64,000 bases of DNA from NCBI RefSeq assembly GCF_002099425.1, contig NW_018344015.1, positions 7,044,001 through 7,108,000 on the forward strand, in the 5' to 3' direction. The notes beneath the pieces were generated by a model that had not been told where the DNA came from, ran no database searches, and saw only the letters and a program-made list of their open reading frames with translations. Each line of letters begins with the position of its first letter. Position 1 is the stretch's first letter. This stretch comes from Phascolarctos cinereus (Eukaryota; Chordata; Mammalia; Diprotodontia; Phascolarctidae). Positions 46,155 to 57,420 of the stretch are shown here, piece by piece. The position numbers and the translations under genes were made by a program.

Positions 46155-47740
46155 ATACAAAACATTTCCATACTAGCTTTGGTGCAAAAGAAAACACAGA
46201 CCAAAAATAACACCCTGTCCCCCCCCCCAAAAAAAGCACCTCTACGAATAATATAGAAAGTTTAAAAAATGCTTCAATCTGCATTCAGACTACATTAGTT
46301 TTTTTTTCTCTGGAGGTAGATAGCATTTTTCATTATAAGTCCTTCCAGATTGTCTTCTATCATTGCATTGCTGAGAATAGCTGAGTCTTTCACAGTTGAT
46401 CGTCATTACAATGTTGCTGATATGGTGTACAATGTTCTCCTCCTTTTCCTTATTTCACTTTGCATTACTTCATGTAAGTCTTCCCAGGTTTTTCTGAAAG
46501 CATTCTGCTTTTCATTTCTTATAGCACAATAGGATTCCTTTACAATCATATACCACAACTTGTTCAACCATTCAATAATTGATGGGCAACCCCTCAATTT
46601 CCAATTCTTTGCCACCACAAAAAGAGCCGTTATATTTTTGTACAAATAGATCCTTTTTCTTTGATCTCTTTGGGGTACAGACTTAAAGTGGTATTGCTGG
46701 GTCAAAGGGTATGCACAGTTTTATAGCCTTTTGGGGGTTGTTCCAAATTGCTTTCCAAAATGGTTGGATCAGCTCACAACTTCATCAACAATGTTTTAGT
46801 GTCCCAATTTTCCTGCATCCCCTCCAGCACTTGTCATTTTCGTTTTCTGTCATATAGCCAATCTGATAGGTATGAGGGTATGTCTGAGTTGTTTTAATTT
46901 GTATTTCTCTAATCAGTAGTGATTTAGAACATTTTAATATGATTATTGGTAGTTTTGATTTCTTCATCTGAAAACTGCCTATTCATATCCTTTGGCCATT
47001 TATCAACAGGAGAATGGCTCTTTTTTTTTAAAATAAATTGGCTCAGTTCCCTTTTTGAGAAATGAGGCCTTTTATCAGAGACATTTGCCGTCAAAAATTC
47101 CCCCCCCCCCCAGTTTTCTGCTTTCCTTTTAATCTTGGCTGCATTGGTTTTCTTTGTGCAAAACCTTTTAAATTTGATTTAATCAAAATTATCCATTTTG
47201 CATCTTGTAATGTGTTCTGTCTCTTGTTTGGTCAAAAATTCTTTTCTTATCGGTAGATCTAACAGATAAACCATTTCATGCTCACTTAATTTATGTCTAA
47301 ATCATGTATCCATTTTGACCATGTCTTGGTATACCTTATCTCACAGTGTGAGATGTTGGTCTATACCTATGTCTGTACCAAACTACTTTCCAGTTTCCCC
47401 AGAAGTTTTTGTCAAATAGTGATGTCTTGTCCCAAAAGCATAGATCTTTGGGTTTATCAAACACTGGATTACTATGGTCATTTACTACTATGTTTTGTAT
47501 ACCTAACTTGTTCCAGTGATCTACCACTCTATTTCTTAGCCAGTATCAAATTGTTTTGATGATTGCTACTTTGTAAACAGTTTGAGATTTGATACTGCTA
47601 GTCCATCTTTTTTTTCACTGATTCCCATTGATATTCTTGACATTTTGTTCTTCCAGATAGATTTTGTTATTTTTTCTAACTCTATAAAATAATTTTTTGG
47701 TAATTTGATTGGTATGGCACTGAATAAGTAAATTAATTCA
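45945..47740 (-). mobile_element. L1 LINE copy A (5'-truncated), ORF2 C-terminus to 3' UTR
   Basis: The minus strand carries L1 ORF2 relics: WDKTSLFDKNFWGNWK (around 47.4 kb) and ALFVVAKNWKLRGCPS with AIRNEKQNAFRKTWEDLH (46.4-46.7 kb), followed to the left by a 3' UTR. The alignment to copy B stops at gaataagtaaattaatt (about 47739). Stops and frameshifts show it is dead. A TA microsatellite has grown in its 3' UTR. Confidence 0.85.
46092..46151. repeat. (TA)n microsatellite, about 30 units
   Basis: An unbroken TA run of about 60 bases sits inside the L1 3' UTR. It is likely polymorphic and prone to cruciform extrusion. Confidence 0.95.
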
Positions 47741-48619
47741 TTTTTTCCCTTTTTAATAATTAACTAATTTATTTTTAGATGTCAACATTGACTTCCATAA
47801 GATTTTGAGTTTTAAATTTTCTTCCCCTCACTCTCCTCTCCCCACCAAGACAGCATCAATCTGATATAGGCTCTACTTAGACATTCATATTAAGTATATT
47901 TTCCCATTAGTCATGATGTAAAGAACAATTAAAACTAATGGGAGGAATCATGAGATGAAGCAATAAAACAAAACAAAGGAAAAGGAGAGCAAATAGTATG
48001 TTTCCGTATGCATTCAGACTTCATAGTTCTTTCTTTAGATGTGGATAGCATTTTCCATCACGAGTCTATTGGAATTGTCTTAGATACTTGCATTGCTGAG
48101 AAGAGCCAAGTTTATCAAAGTCAGTCATTGAATGGTGTGGCTGTTAACTGTGTACAATATTCTCTTGGTTCTGCTCATTTCCCTCAGCATCAGTTCATAT
48201 AAGACTTTCCAGGTTTTTCTGAAGTCTGCCTGCTCATCATTTCTTATAGCACAATAGTATTCCATTATATTTATATACCACAACTTGTTCAGCCATTCCC
48301 CAATTGATGGGCATCCCCTCAATTTCCAATTCTTTGCCACCACAAAAAGAGCTGCTATAAATATTTTTGTACGTGTGGATCCTTTTCCCACTAGAAGTGG
48401 TATTGCTGGGTTAAAGGATATGCATAATTTTACAGCCCTTTGGGCATAGTTGCAAATTGCTCTCCAGAATGGTTGGATCAGTTCACAACTCCACCAACAG
48501 TGCATTCGCATTCAATTTTCCTAAATCTTCTCCAATATTTATCATTGTCCTGTTTTGTCATGTTAGCTAATCTGATAGATGTGATGTGGTACCTCAGAGT
48601 CATTTTGATTTGCATTTCT

Positions 48620-48751
48620 CTAATCAATAGTGATTTTTTTTTCTTTTCTTTTCTTTTTTTTTTTTTTGGTGAGGCAATTGGGGTTAAGTGACTTGCCCAT
48701 AGTCACACAGCTAGGAAGTATTATGTGTCTGAGGCTAATCAATAGTGATTT
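48620..48751 (-). mobile_element. Marsupial tRNA-derived SINE in L1 copy B, 17-bp target-site duplication
   Basis: The L1 word ctaatcaatagtgattt is duplicated exactly at 48620-48636 and 48735-48751. Between lies a T-rich run and the 3' half of the SINE in reverse (gaggcaattggggttaagtg, catagtcacacagctaggaa, gtgtctgaggc). The tRNA head is absent, so it is a 5'-truncated insertion. Confidence 0.95.
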
Positions 48752-48757
48752 CGAATT

Positions 48758-49022
48758 TTTTAAAATTTTATTTATTTTTAGTTTTCAACATTCACTTCCA
48801 CAAGATTTTGAGTTCCAAATTTTCTACGTATCTCACCCCTACCCCTACCCCAAGATGGCATGCATTCTGAATACCCCTTCCCCTAATCTGCCCTCCCTTC
48901 TATCTCTTCCCCACCTTCTCTTATCCCCTTCCCCTTCTATTTTCCTGTAGGACAGGCTATATTTCTATACCCCATTTCCTGTATTTCCAGTTGCATGTGA
49001 AAACAATTTTTTTAACATGTGT
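48758..49022 (-). mobile_element. L1 3' UTR fragment nested in copy B
   Basis: atttatttttagttttcaac, cacaagattttgagttccaa and a C/T-rich stretch match the reverse L1 3' UTR seen at the left ends of copies A and B. It interrupts copy B exactly where copies A and B otherwise align (gattt / agaacattt). Confidence 0.75.
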
Positions 49023-50071
49023 TTTTAGAACATTTTTTTCATATGACTATAGATAGCTTTAGTTTCTTCCTCTGAAAACTGCCTGTTCATATCCTTTGAC
49101 CATTTAGCAATTGGGGAATGACCTGTATTCTTATAAATTTGACTCAGTTCTCTATATATTTTAGAAATGAGGCCTTTATCAGAGATACTGGTTATAAAAA
49201 TTCTTTCCCAGTTTTCTGCTTCCCTCCTAATTTTGGGTGCATTGGCTTTGTTTGTGCAAAAACTTTTCAATTTAATGTAATAAAAATTATCCATTTTTCA
49301 TTTCATAATGTTCTCTATCTGTTGTTTGGTCATAAATTCTTCCCTTCTTCATAGATCTGAAAGGTAAACTATTTCTTGCTCTCCTAGTTTGTTTATAGTA
49401 TCAGTCTCTACATCTAAATCCTATACTCATTTTGACTTCATCTTGGTATAGGGTGTAAGATGTGGGTCTATGCCCAGTTTCTGCCATGCTATTTTCCAGT
49501 TTTCCCAGTATTTTTTGTTAAATAGTGATTTCTTATCCCAAAAGCTGAAGTCTTTGGATTTAACAAATAGTAGGTTAGCATAATCATTGACTGTTGTGTC
49601 TTACATAGCTAACCTATTCCACTGATCCACCACTCTATTTCTTAGCCAGTACCAAGCAGTTTTGAAGATTGCTGCTTTATAATACAATTTAAGATCTGGT
49701 ACAGCTAGGCCACCTTCCCTTGCATTTCTTTTCATTAGTTCCCTTGGTATTCTGGACCTTTTGTTCTTCCAGATGAATTTTGTTATTGTGTTTTCTAGCT
49801 CTATAAAATATTTTTTTGGTAATTTGTTTAGTATGGTGCTGAATAAGTAAATTAATTTAGATAGAATTGTCATTTTTATTATATTGGTTCAGCCTACCCA
49901 TGAGCAATTAATATTTCTCCAGTTGCTTAGATATGACTTTATTCATGTGAAAAGTATTTTTAATTATGTCCATACGGTTCCTGGGTTTGTTTTGACAGGT
50001 AGATCCCCAAGTATTTAATATTGTCTGAAATTATTTTAAATATAATTTCTCTATCACATACTTTTTAATAA

Positions 50072-50394
50072 CTCTAGATGTACCTCTAATAAAGAGCTTT
50101 TAAGTGGCCTTATTTAACTCAGATATTGGAATACCATTGGGATGATAATTTCATATACTGTCAGGTCAATAGGCAGATTGCTCAATGAAAATCAAATAAG
50201 TGAGTATAAGTGAAAGAGCTACCAAGCCTCTTCAGATGGGGAACAGATTTGGAGAGAAAAAAAAGAAGAAAAAAATCAGCCTGAAATTCCCCTTTTCACT
50301 CAATGATTATTTATTGAAAATCCAGTATGTCTGTGCAATATATAATTGCAGGTACTGTTATCTTTTCTGGTTCCACTGAGGTTAATATACTCTT
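50072..50394. other. Non-coding stretch, no recognised element
   Basis: No gene or named repeat seen. Confidence 0.45.
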
Positions 50395-50560
50395 GAAACT
50401 ACTTTGAATTACTTTGTATATGCTTTTGTGTCTACTTATCTGTTATTTCTTGTATACCCCAGCAGAACCTCCTTGAGGGTTGGAAACATGTCTTCTTGTT
50501 ACAGTACCTTGTGCTTTGTAAGTAAGCCCTTAATAAATGGTTGCAATATATAATTAGTTT
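50395..50560 (+). mobile_element. L2 LINE 3' UTR
   Basis: tgtctacttatctgttattt, cagcagaacctccttgaggg, gttggaaacatgtcttcttg and gcccttaataaatggttgc give the L2 end on plus. Confidence 0.75.
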
Positions 50561-50574
50561 ATTGGCCTTTTCAC

Positions 50575-51955
50575 AGCCCTCATTCTTCTTGACCTCTGCA
50601 AATTTGACACTGTCAGTCGCTCTCTCTTTCTGGATATTATCTCCTCTCTAGGTTTTTTCGACACTCTTCTTTCCTGATTCTCTTCTATCTTCCTGGTTGC
50701 TCCTTTTCAGTCTTCTTTCTTGGATCTTCATCCAGGTCATGACCACCAACTGCCAAGGCTCTGTCCTGGGCCCTTTCCTCTTGTCCTTCTATACCAATGG
50801 TAGCCACATTGCAGGCTAGGAGTCAAATCTGGCCCACCAGCTAAGAATGATTTTTACCTATTTAAATAAAGCTTTATTGTTTTTTAAAATGCAAAAAAAC
50901 CCAAAAAACATTCTTAGCTTGTGAGCTATACCTGGGCTAGATTTGGTCCAGGTAGTTTGCCAATACCTATTCTGTACTATGTCACTTGGTGACCTCATTA
51001 GCTCCTATGGATTCAGTTATATCTAAGATGATTCTTGGATCTATTTATGCAACTCTAACCTCTTTCCCTAATTTCCAGTCTTAGATCTCCTACTGCCTAC
51101 TGATATCTCAAAATGGATATCTGATAGATACCTTAAACTCAATATGTCCAAAATAGAATTCGTATTTTCCCAAAAACCTTTCCCTCTTCCAAACTTTCCT
51201 ATTACTGTCAAGGGGACCACCATCCTCTTAGTCATCCAGGCTTGCAACCCTCATGTCATCCTCTATTCCTCACTCCCACTCAACCCACATATCCAATCTA
51301 TTGCCAAGCCTTGTTTCTACCTTCACAACATCTCTAGCATACATCCCTTTTTTTCTACTCATGCAGTAGTTACCTTGGTGTAAATCCACATTACCTCAAG
51401 CCTGGATTACTGCAATAAACTGCCAATTGATCTCTTGGACTCAACTCTCTCTTCATTCAATCCATCTTTCATTTATTTGCCTTAATTATTTTGTTAGAGC
51501 ACATATTTAGCCACATTAACCGCCCTTCTTGATAAACTCCAGTCGCTCCAGGATCAAACAGAAAAACCTTCTGTGAGGCTTTTAAAACCCTTTAAAGCTT
51601 GCCCCCCTCTTACCTTTCCAGTCTTCTTAAACTTTATTCTTCCCCCTCCCACCCTCACACCACACTACTTATTTTTCATCCAGTAACACAGATTGAATTT
51701 CTATTCCTTGCACAAGATACTCCATCTCTCAATTTCATATCTTTATGCTGGCTGTCCCCTATGCTTGAAATGTTCTGTCTTCATCTCAGCCTCCTGGCTT
51801 TGCTGGCTTTCTTAAGGACTCAGCTCAAATTCTACCTTTTGCAAGAAGTCATTCCCCACCTCCCCACTTGCTAATGCCTTTCTTCTGAGATGACCTCTTA
51901 GGTATCTTTGTTGTTTACATATTGTCTCCCTTATTAGAACTACCCAACCAACAAA
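50575..51955 (+). mobile_element. L2 LINE, RT domain to 3' UTR
   Basis: It begins inside the reverse transcriptase (cttgacctctgcaaatttga, matching L2 'LDLSAAFDTVDH'). It runs through a decayed YADD region (about 51.0 kb) and a readable frame at 51144-51383 with MSKIEFVFSQKPFPLPNF and NPHIQSIAKPCFYLHNISS, matching L2 'MSKTELI..PP' and 'PHIQS.TKSCR.YLLNISS'. The end lies near 51.9 kb. A hAT MITE interrupts it. One of the longest L2 copies here. Confidence 0.9.
50787..50977. mobile_element. hAT-type MITE (175 bp) inserted in L2, 8-bp target-site duplication
   Basis: The element is 50795-50969. Its flanks ttctatac (50787-50794) and ttctgtac (50970-50977) match at 7 of 8 bases, the size expected for hAT. 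The halves are imperfect inverted repeats: caaatctggcccacc ... agctaagaatg on the left and, on the other strand, CAAATCTAGCCCAGG ... AGCTAAGAATG from the right. The right end reads GGTATTGGCAAACT. There is no coding capacity. L2 sequence continues on both sides. Confidence 0.8.
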
Positions 51956-52505
51956 CCCTGAGACATTCACATGACAGATGTTTGTAAAATCAACCATCAA
52001 CGATTTACTGATCATTAAGCCATCCCAAACATGTCTGCATTAACTTTACTATAGTAGTAACAACATTGTTCCTGTTTTCATGATTAATTTTCATTTTCTT
52101 TTCCATGTGAATGTCATGAGGGTTTGCTGTTATCATATTTAACTAATTGGTGGTAGTCAAGGTGTAGGTTGTTTTGCTTGTTTTCATCTTATAAGAAGAA
52201 CTATAACTGGGAATTGTAGTATTTAGGGCAAGAGGAGGGCAGAAGAGGGAAGATCAGCTGGGCTGTGGCCACCGGGAAGAGAGAAATGGGGCCTGGAATA
52301 CTAGGAGAAAGAATAGAATTATAACTGCTTTACAGACAGAGGATTAAATGACTATTTAGTGTTTGTGCCAATTCATTTTACGTCTGTATTTTTCTTCTCC
52401 AATGGAAATAGAAGTTTGTCTTTGACTATAAGCAATGGAAGAGAGTTTTTGGTTCCCTCTAAACTTTGGCACTCTGTGACAAAGTCCTAATTGCCTTTCC
52501 CTGAT
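51956..52505. other. Non-coding stretch, no recognised element
   Basis: No gene or named repeat. The minus frame at 52356-52595 has no recognisable domain and overlaps a SINE. Confidence 0.5.
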
Positions 52506-52513
52506 CGGTGATT

Positions 52514-52765
52514 CTAGGTTAGGTGCAGTGGATAGAGTGCTGGGCCTGGAATCAGAAAGAATGATCTTCCTGAGTTCAGATCTGGCCTCAGACACTTCTT
52601 AGCTGTGTGACCCTGGGCAAGTCACTCAAACCTGCTTGCCTCAGTTTCCTCATCTATAAAATGAGCTGAAGAAGGAAATGGCAAACCATCCCAGTATCTT
52701 TGCCAAGAAAACCCCAAATGGGTTCATGAAAAATCAGACACAACTGAAACAACTGAACAACAAAT
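52514..52765 (+). mobile_element. Mar-1-type SINE with BovB/RTE-like tail, full length
   Basis: The head (gcagtggatagagtgctggg, ttcctgagttcagatctggc), CORE (gtgaccctgggcaagtcact, gcctcagtttcctcatctat) and RTE-like tail (ggaaatggcaaaccatccca, tgccaagaaaaccccaaatg, cagacacaactgaaacaact) are in order. The flanks atcggtgattct and atcgatggttct may be a worn target-site duplication. Confidence 0.9.
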
Positions 52766-53117
52766 AATAATCGATGGTTCTTCTAATAAATCTTCCTATA
52801 TCCTAGCTCTCTGAATTCTTCATATTCATCATTTCTTATAACTTAATAGTATTCCATTACACACACATACACACTCTGTCCTTTCAAAGAAGCAGGAACC
52901 CCACCACATGGTAGTGTCAAGACTGAATCAAGATTCTGTACTCTGAGCTCCTTAAGTAGTTTCCTAACTAGACAGATAATATTGATATCCCCAACCTGCT
53001 ATTACAAAAGCTTAGTGATTTTCTGCTGACTTAATTTGAAGTCCAAAATGAATCTGGTTTTGAAAGGTTGAGTGCTATTGCCCTAAGGACATTTTTCTAA
53101 GCATTTGGTACCAGCTT
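52766..53117. other. Non-coding stretch
   Basis: No gene seen. A short L1-like word (taacttaatagtattccatt near 52840) and a CA-rich bit may be SINE/L1 debris. Confidence 0.4.
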
Positions 53118-53282
53118 TTGATGTGTGATCTTAGGAAAGTCATTTAACCTCTGTTTGTCTCAGTTCCCTCAACTACAAACTAGGTTTGCAAACTGAGGAT
53201 AGTGCTTACCTCCCTGGGTTGTTGTGAGGATCGAATGAGATAATATTTGTAAAGTAGGAGTTGTATAAATGCTAGCTATTTA

Positions 53283-53334
<52 letters not shown>
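53118..53334 (+). mobile_element. CORE-SINE with (TTA)n tail
   Basis: gtgtgatcttaggaaagtca, tctcagttccctcaactaca, gtgaggatcgaatgagataa and gtataaatgctagctattta are in order, then about 17 TTA units to 53334 that grew from the tail. Confidence 0.85.
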
Positions 53335-53335
<1 letters not shown>

Positions 53336-53970
53336 TTAAAGGAATCCAGAGATGAGCTAGGTTTATTGCTGGAAGGACAGTCAAGGAATCATCAAAATTC
53401 ATAGGTTGATGGGCAAAAAAGAAATTAAATAGAACTTGACCACTCAGAACTCTAGAAAGTATAAAATTCAGCTTTCTTGAGGAGAAGACCTTCTGATGGG
53501 CTTATTTCACTAAATCTTGGTAACTTTTTAACCCCAAACAACTGTTCCATGTTGGGAAAAGATAGCATGAAATCTTATCCTATGTTCTTAGAGTAGATGC
53601 ATGATTAAACCATAAACAAGATCTTAAGAATTTATATTTGCACTAGAGAAGAAAAGTGCTCAACAAAAATGGGTCAGCATAAACATTTAATGTTCATTTA
53701 TTTCTCTGACTATGAAGGAAATTCTTTACTTTCACCAAGTGTCTTTCAGGTTGCTATTTTCTTTTCTTTCCTTTCTTCTTCACAGAGTTTAAGCAAGCCA
53801 AAGCAAAATAAGTTACTCAATTATTCCTTTTTTTTTGGTTTGTGAGGGGAGCAGAGTTTACACCAATAAGCTCTCTATTTTAGGTAATAATTGGACTGCT
53901 TTAGAAAACTTTCCAGTAATAAGAGAAAAAATATGCCAAAATCTAATTACTAGAGACTCACCTAGTGAGT
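53335..53970. other. Non-coding stretch, no recognised element
   Basis: No gene or named repeat seen. Confidence 0.5.
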
Positions 53971-53973
53971 TAA

Positions 53974-54006
53974 CACACACACATATATGTACATATACAT
54001 ATACAC

Positions 54007-54075
<69 letters not shown>

Positions 54076-54108
54076 CATACATATACATATACAGATACAC
54101 ATACATAT
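53974..54108. repeat. (ACATAT)n hexanucleotide array
   Basis: About 20 copies of acatat, with few changes, follow a short CA run. Long Tyr-Ile or Met-Tyr frames on both strands come only from the repeat. Confidence 0.95.
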
Positions 54109-54850
54109 ATTACTTTAGCCATTCCCCAAAGAATTCAAGAATTGGAATCCAAGAAATTAAACCAATTGGCTACAAGGCCAAAAATGTGTACTTGAACTGT
54201 GGATGAAAAAACACCTTTTATACTAACATAGCTTTAATAAAAAGTTCACAAAATAGAATTTTTAGATGAAAGACTTAAAAATACGGATTGTAGTATTGTA
54301 GATCCTTTTTTTTTTAAAGTGAGTGGGTGCTTATGTTTCAAAGAAAGCTCATTTGACTTGAAAGTTATCTGCTCCTTATTAAGTGCTGCCAATTTTGGGT
54401 AAGAAAAGAGTTTTTTAAATATAAAAATTCCCCTCTGGTGCACAAAGCAGTATTGTTGTTTTTGGAGGGAAAGGGGATGGTAGTAGGTTGTGTTTTTATT
54501 TTTTTGATGAGGTTTCCTTTGAAAACTTCTTCTGAAGGCTTCCCTGGGAGCAAGTGAGGGAGCATGTTGTACTTTAATGCAGTCGTAGGACAGTGCATGC
54601 ATGCTAGGGGTGTGCCTTTCTCAGCTGCAAATAATTTACAATTCTAAGATTCTCTCCAGTGAGGACTCTCTAGGGCTAAAACAACACAAGGAAATCACAT
54701 GTAAGATAGTAAAAGGCTGTGGGGCAAGGTATTAAGAAGAGCAATATGTATAAGATTGAATTCTCTGCTGGCAGTATTTTAATCAGACTTGAGATTCATA
54801 AAATTGGTTACGATTGAAGCCCTTAGGGTGGTTGGACTTTATGTGAAACA
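54109..54850. other. Non-coding stretch, no recognised element
   Basis: Overlapping minus frames at 54246-54602 have no recognisable domain. No repeat family named. Confidence 0.5.
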
Positions 54851-54851
54851 T

Positions 54852-54950
54852 TCACTATGATCCTTAGTTTCCTTAGCTGTAAAATAGGGATAATAATATT
54901 GTCTCTGACTCACAGGATTGAGTCATTTAATTAGTACAAATTGGTGGTCT
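54852..54950 (+). mobile_element. CORE-SINE fragment
   Basis: atccttagtttccttagctg, taaaatagggataataatat and gactcacaggattgagtc are the CORE and part of the tail. Confidence 0.7.
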
Positions 54951-55359
54951 CCAAAACAGAGGCCACAGCCCCCACCTGGGTTGTGGTATAACCGTAAGTA
55001 GTATGTGATCAACCAATCAGAGTGTGAGAACATGGGTTACGTCCCATAGTTTCTGTGATTTCCTGTCATGGAGCTTGTCTTCAACACACCCACACCTACC
55101 TTCTACCCATTTCAGCCCAACACTCATTCATTCCAAACCTTCCCCAAGCTCCCAATATTTCCCCTTCTGCTGGAAGCACCATCTTGGGACCTATAGGTGC
55201 AGCTACACACTCCCTTTGAGAACTGCGTTTCAGGGCAGTGCTTGATGAATAAGACCTCCATCCCATCACCCTTTTTCCTTTTAGGCAAGATAGTGATTTT
55301 ATACAGGATAAGCAGGTGTGGATGGGCTTCTGTCTACATCACTGATCTCATTACATTAT
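54951..55359. other. Non-coding stretch, weakly L2-like
   Basis: No gene. Some wording before 55360 may be decayed L2 upstream of the recognised piece. Confidence 0.4.
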
Positions 55360-55600
55360 CTTTCCTCCCAAACCCACTCTTCTCCAAACTTCCCTGTTTA
55401 TATAGAGGTCACAAGCATCCTGCTCATATCCCAGGTATAGAACCTAGGTCTCCTCCTTGATTCCACTTTAACTCACTCCATATATCCAAGCACTTGACAA
55501 AAACTATTTCTATTTCTACAACATATCTTACTTCAGTTCCCATTTCTCTGAACACACAGCCAGCATCTTCATCACCTCTTACCTGGATTATTCAATAGAG
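55360..55600 (+). mobile_element. L2 LINE ORF2 fragment
   Basis: cccaaacccactcttctcca, gcatcctgctcatatcccag, actcactccatatatccaag and tcttacctggattattcaat follow L2 ORF2 after the YADD region, colinear with 51.17-51.42 kb. Confidence 0.75.
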
Positions 55601-55604
55601 AAAT

Positions 55605-56053
55605 AGGATGGCAAAGGGATAAGAGGAAGAGGATGATAAAAGGGAGGGTGGATTAAGGGAGGCAGTATTTAGAAGCAAAATAGACATTTGAGGAGAGAGT
55701 GGATAAAGGAAAGAAAGAAAAAGAAACAGAAGACAATAAGATGGAGGGAAATACACAGTGAGTAATCATAATTGTGCATATGAATAGGATGAGCTAACTC
55801 ATAAACTAAAGTGAACAGCAGAATGGATTAGAAGCCAGAATCCAACAATGTATTGTTTACAAGAGACACACTTGACACAGAAAGACACACACAAAGTTAA
55901 AATAAAGGGTTGAAGCTGAATCTAATATGCTTCAATTAAAGTAAAAATGCAGGAGTAGCAATCATGATCTCAGACAAAGCAAAAGCAAAAATAGACCTGA
56001 TTAAAAGGATCATCAGGAAAACTACACTTTGCTAGAAGATACCATAGGCAATG
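55605..56053 (+). mobile_element. Older L1 LINE fragment, start of ORF2 (endonuclease)
   Basis: The plus frame at 55836-55880 reads QNPTMYCLQETHLTQ, the L1 endonuclease signature around CLQETHL. Then comes aatgcaggagtagcaatcat, matching 'AGVAI.ISD'. It ends at the target-site duplication of the next L1. Confidence 0.75.
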
Positions 56054-57082
56054 AAGTAAAATTTAAAAATTTTACTGCAACTTTCTTTGATAAAGGCCTC
56101 ATTTCTCAACTATATAGAGAACTAAGCCAAATTCATAAAAACAAGAGCCATTCCCAAATTGATAAACAGTCAAAGATATGAACAGGTAGTTTTCAGAAGT
56201 AGAAGCTATCTATAGTCACATAAAAATGCTCCAAATCACCATTGATAGTAGAAAAACAAATTAAAACAACTCTGAGGTACCACCTGACACCTATCATAAA
56301 TGACAAATGCTGGAGGGGATGAGGGAAAATAGGTACACTAATGAACTGCTGGTGGAGTAGTGAATTGGTTTGATCATTTTGGAAAACAATTTGGAACTAT
56401 TTCCAAAGGGCTATAAAACTGTGCTTACCCTTTGACTCAGCCATACCACTACTAGGTCTGTATCCAAAAGAAATCAAAGACAAAGGAAAAGGACATATAT
56501 GTACAAAACATTTATAGCAATTCTTTTCGTGGTGGCAAATAATTGGAAATCTAGGGGATGCTCATGACTTGGGGAATGGTTGAACAAGTTGTGGCATATG
56601 ATGTGATGGACTACTATTGTGCTATAAGACCTGACAAGGGTGTGGTTTCAGAAAAACATGGCAAGAACTATGTGAACTAATGCAAAGTGAAGTGAGAAAA
56701 ACTGTTAGATCCATTGTATGCAGTAATAGCAATGTTGTAATTATGATCAACTGTGAAAGACTTGGCTACTTTGATCAATACAGTGATTCAAGACAATTTC
56801 AAAGGACTCATGATGAAAGAATACTATCCACCTCCAGAGAAAGAGCTGATGAACTCTGAGTCCAAATTGAAGTATAATTTTCTTACTTTTTTTGTGCTTT
56901 TTTATTTCAAAATGGCTAATGTGGAAATATTTTTCATGACTTCATATGTATAATTGATATATTGCTTACCTTCTCAGTGGGGTGTGGGAGGGAGGGAGAG
57001 AATTTGGAACTAAAAATTTAAAAAGAAAAGAATGTTCAAAAGAAATAAATAATAAAACATTTTAAAAGTATCATAGGCAATG
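56043..57082 (+). mobile_element. 5'-truncated L1 with 11-bp target-site duplication
   Basis: cataggcaatg occurs exactly at 56043-56053 and 57072-57082. Between lies the ORF2 C-terminus (TATFFDKGLISQLYRELSQI near 56.1 kb; then the AKNW.L / WLNKLWY region near 56.55 kb) and a classical 3' UTR (ccttctcagtggggtgtggg, gagagaatttggaactaaaa) with an A-rich end. ORF2 has several stops. Confidence 0.85.
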
Positions 57083-57420
57083 GTAATGGTATTGATGAAT
57101 TGGTAATGGGCAAGTGCTGAACTAATTTTCAAATAACTGAAAAGGGTAGTTTTCAAACCATGGGCTTATGAATTTGATTTTTTTCCAGGCAAAATTCTAG
57201 AACCTTTCTATTTCTGTCAAAATCACCACTATTGTACCAGTTACCCAGGTTTGTGACCTAGGTAACCTTTGATTCTTCAGTCTCTTTCATGACAGCCTAG
57301 CTCTGTCCAAGCACATTGTTAAATCCTGTCAATTTAATTTTCCAAGAATGTCTCACAAAGTCCCCTTCTCTTTACTCATATACCATACCAAAACCCCCTT
57401 GACCAGGTCCTCATCACCTC

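Larger units (their letters stand above)
47760..50060 (-). mobile_element. L1 LINE copy B (5'-truncated), with nested insertions
   Basis: Minus-strand ORF2 pieces are better kept than in copy [19 protein letters not shown] and [17 protein letters not shown] (49.6-49.87 kb), KWSKDMNRQFSEEETKAI (49.0-49.3 kb), IAALFVVAKNWKLRGCPS (48.1-48.5 kb), then the 3' UTR to 47760. The 11-base words ctttttaataa at 47749-47759 and 50061-50071 flank it and may be its target-site duplication. A SINE and an L1 3' UTR piece sit inside it. Confidence 0.85.

Noticed and set aside
48125-48511. 128-residue minus frame that looks like a well-kept protein
   Set aside because: It is the C-terminal end of L1 ORF2 in copy B, not a host gene.
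51144-51383. 79-residue plus frame with good codon use
   Set aside because: It is the L2 ORF2 segment starting MSK.E, not a host gene.
54479-54493. Fifteen bases (ggtagtaggttgtgt) identical to part of let-7b
   Set aside because: The let-7 seed start (TGAGG) is altered, and no complementary star arm lies within 100 bases downstream to make a hairpin.
55605-57068. A single L1 with a large internal deletion between endonuclease and RT end
   Set aside because: The exact 11-bp duplication around 56043-57082 shows the right part is a separate, later insertion.
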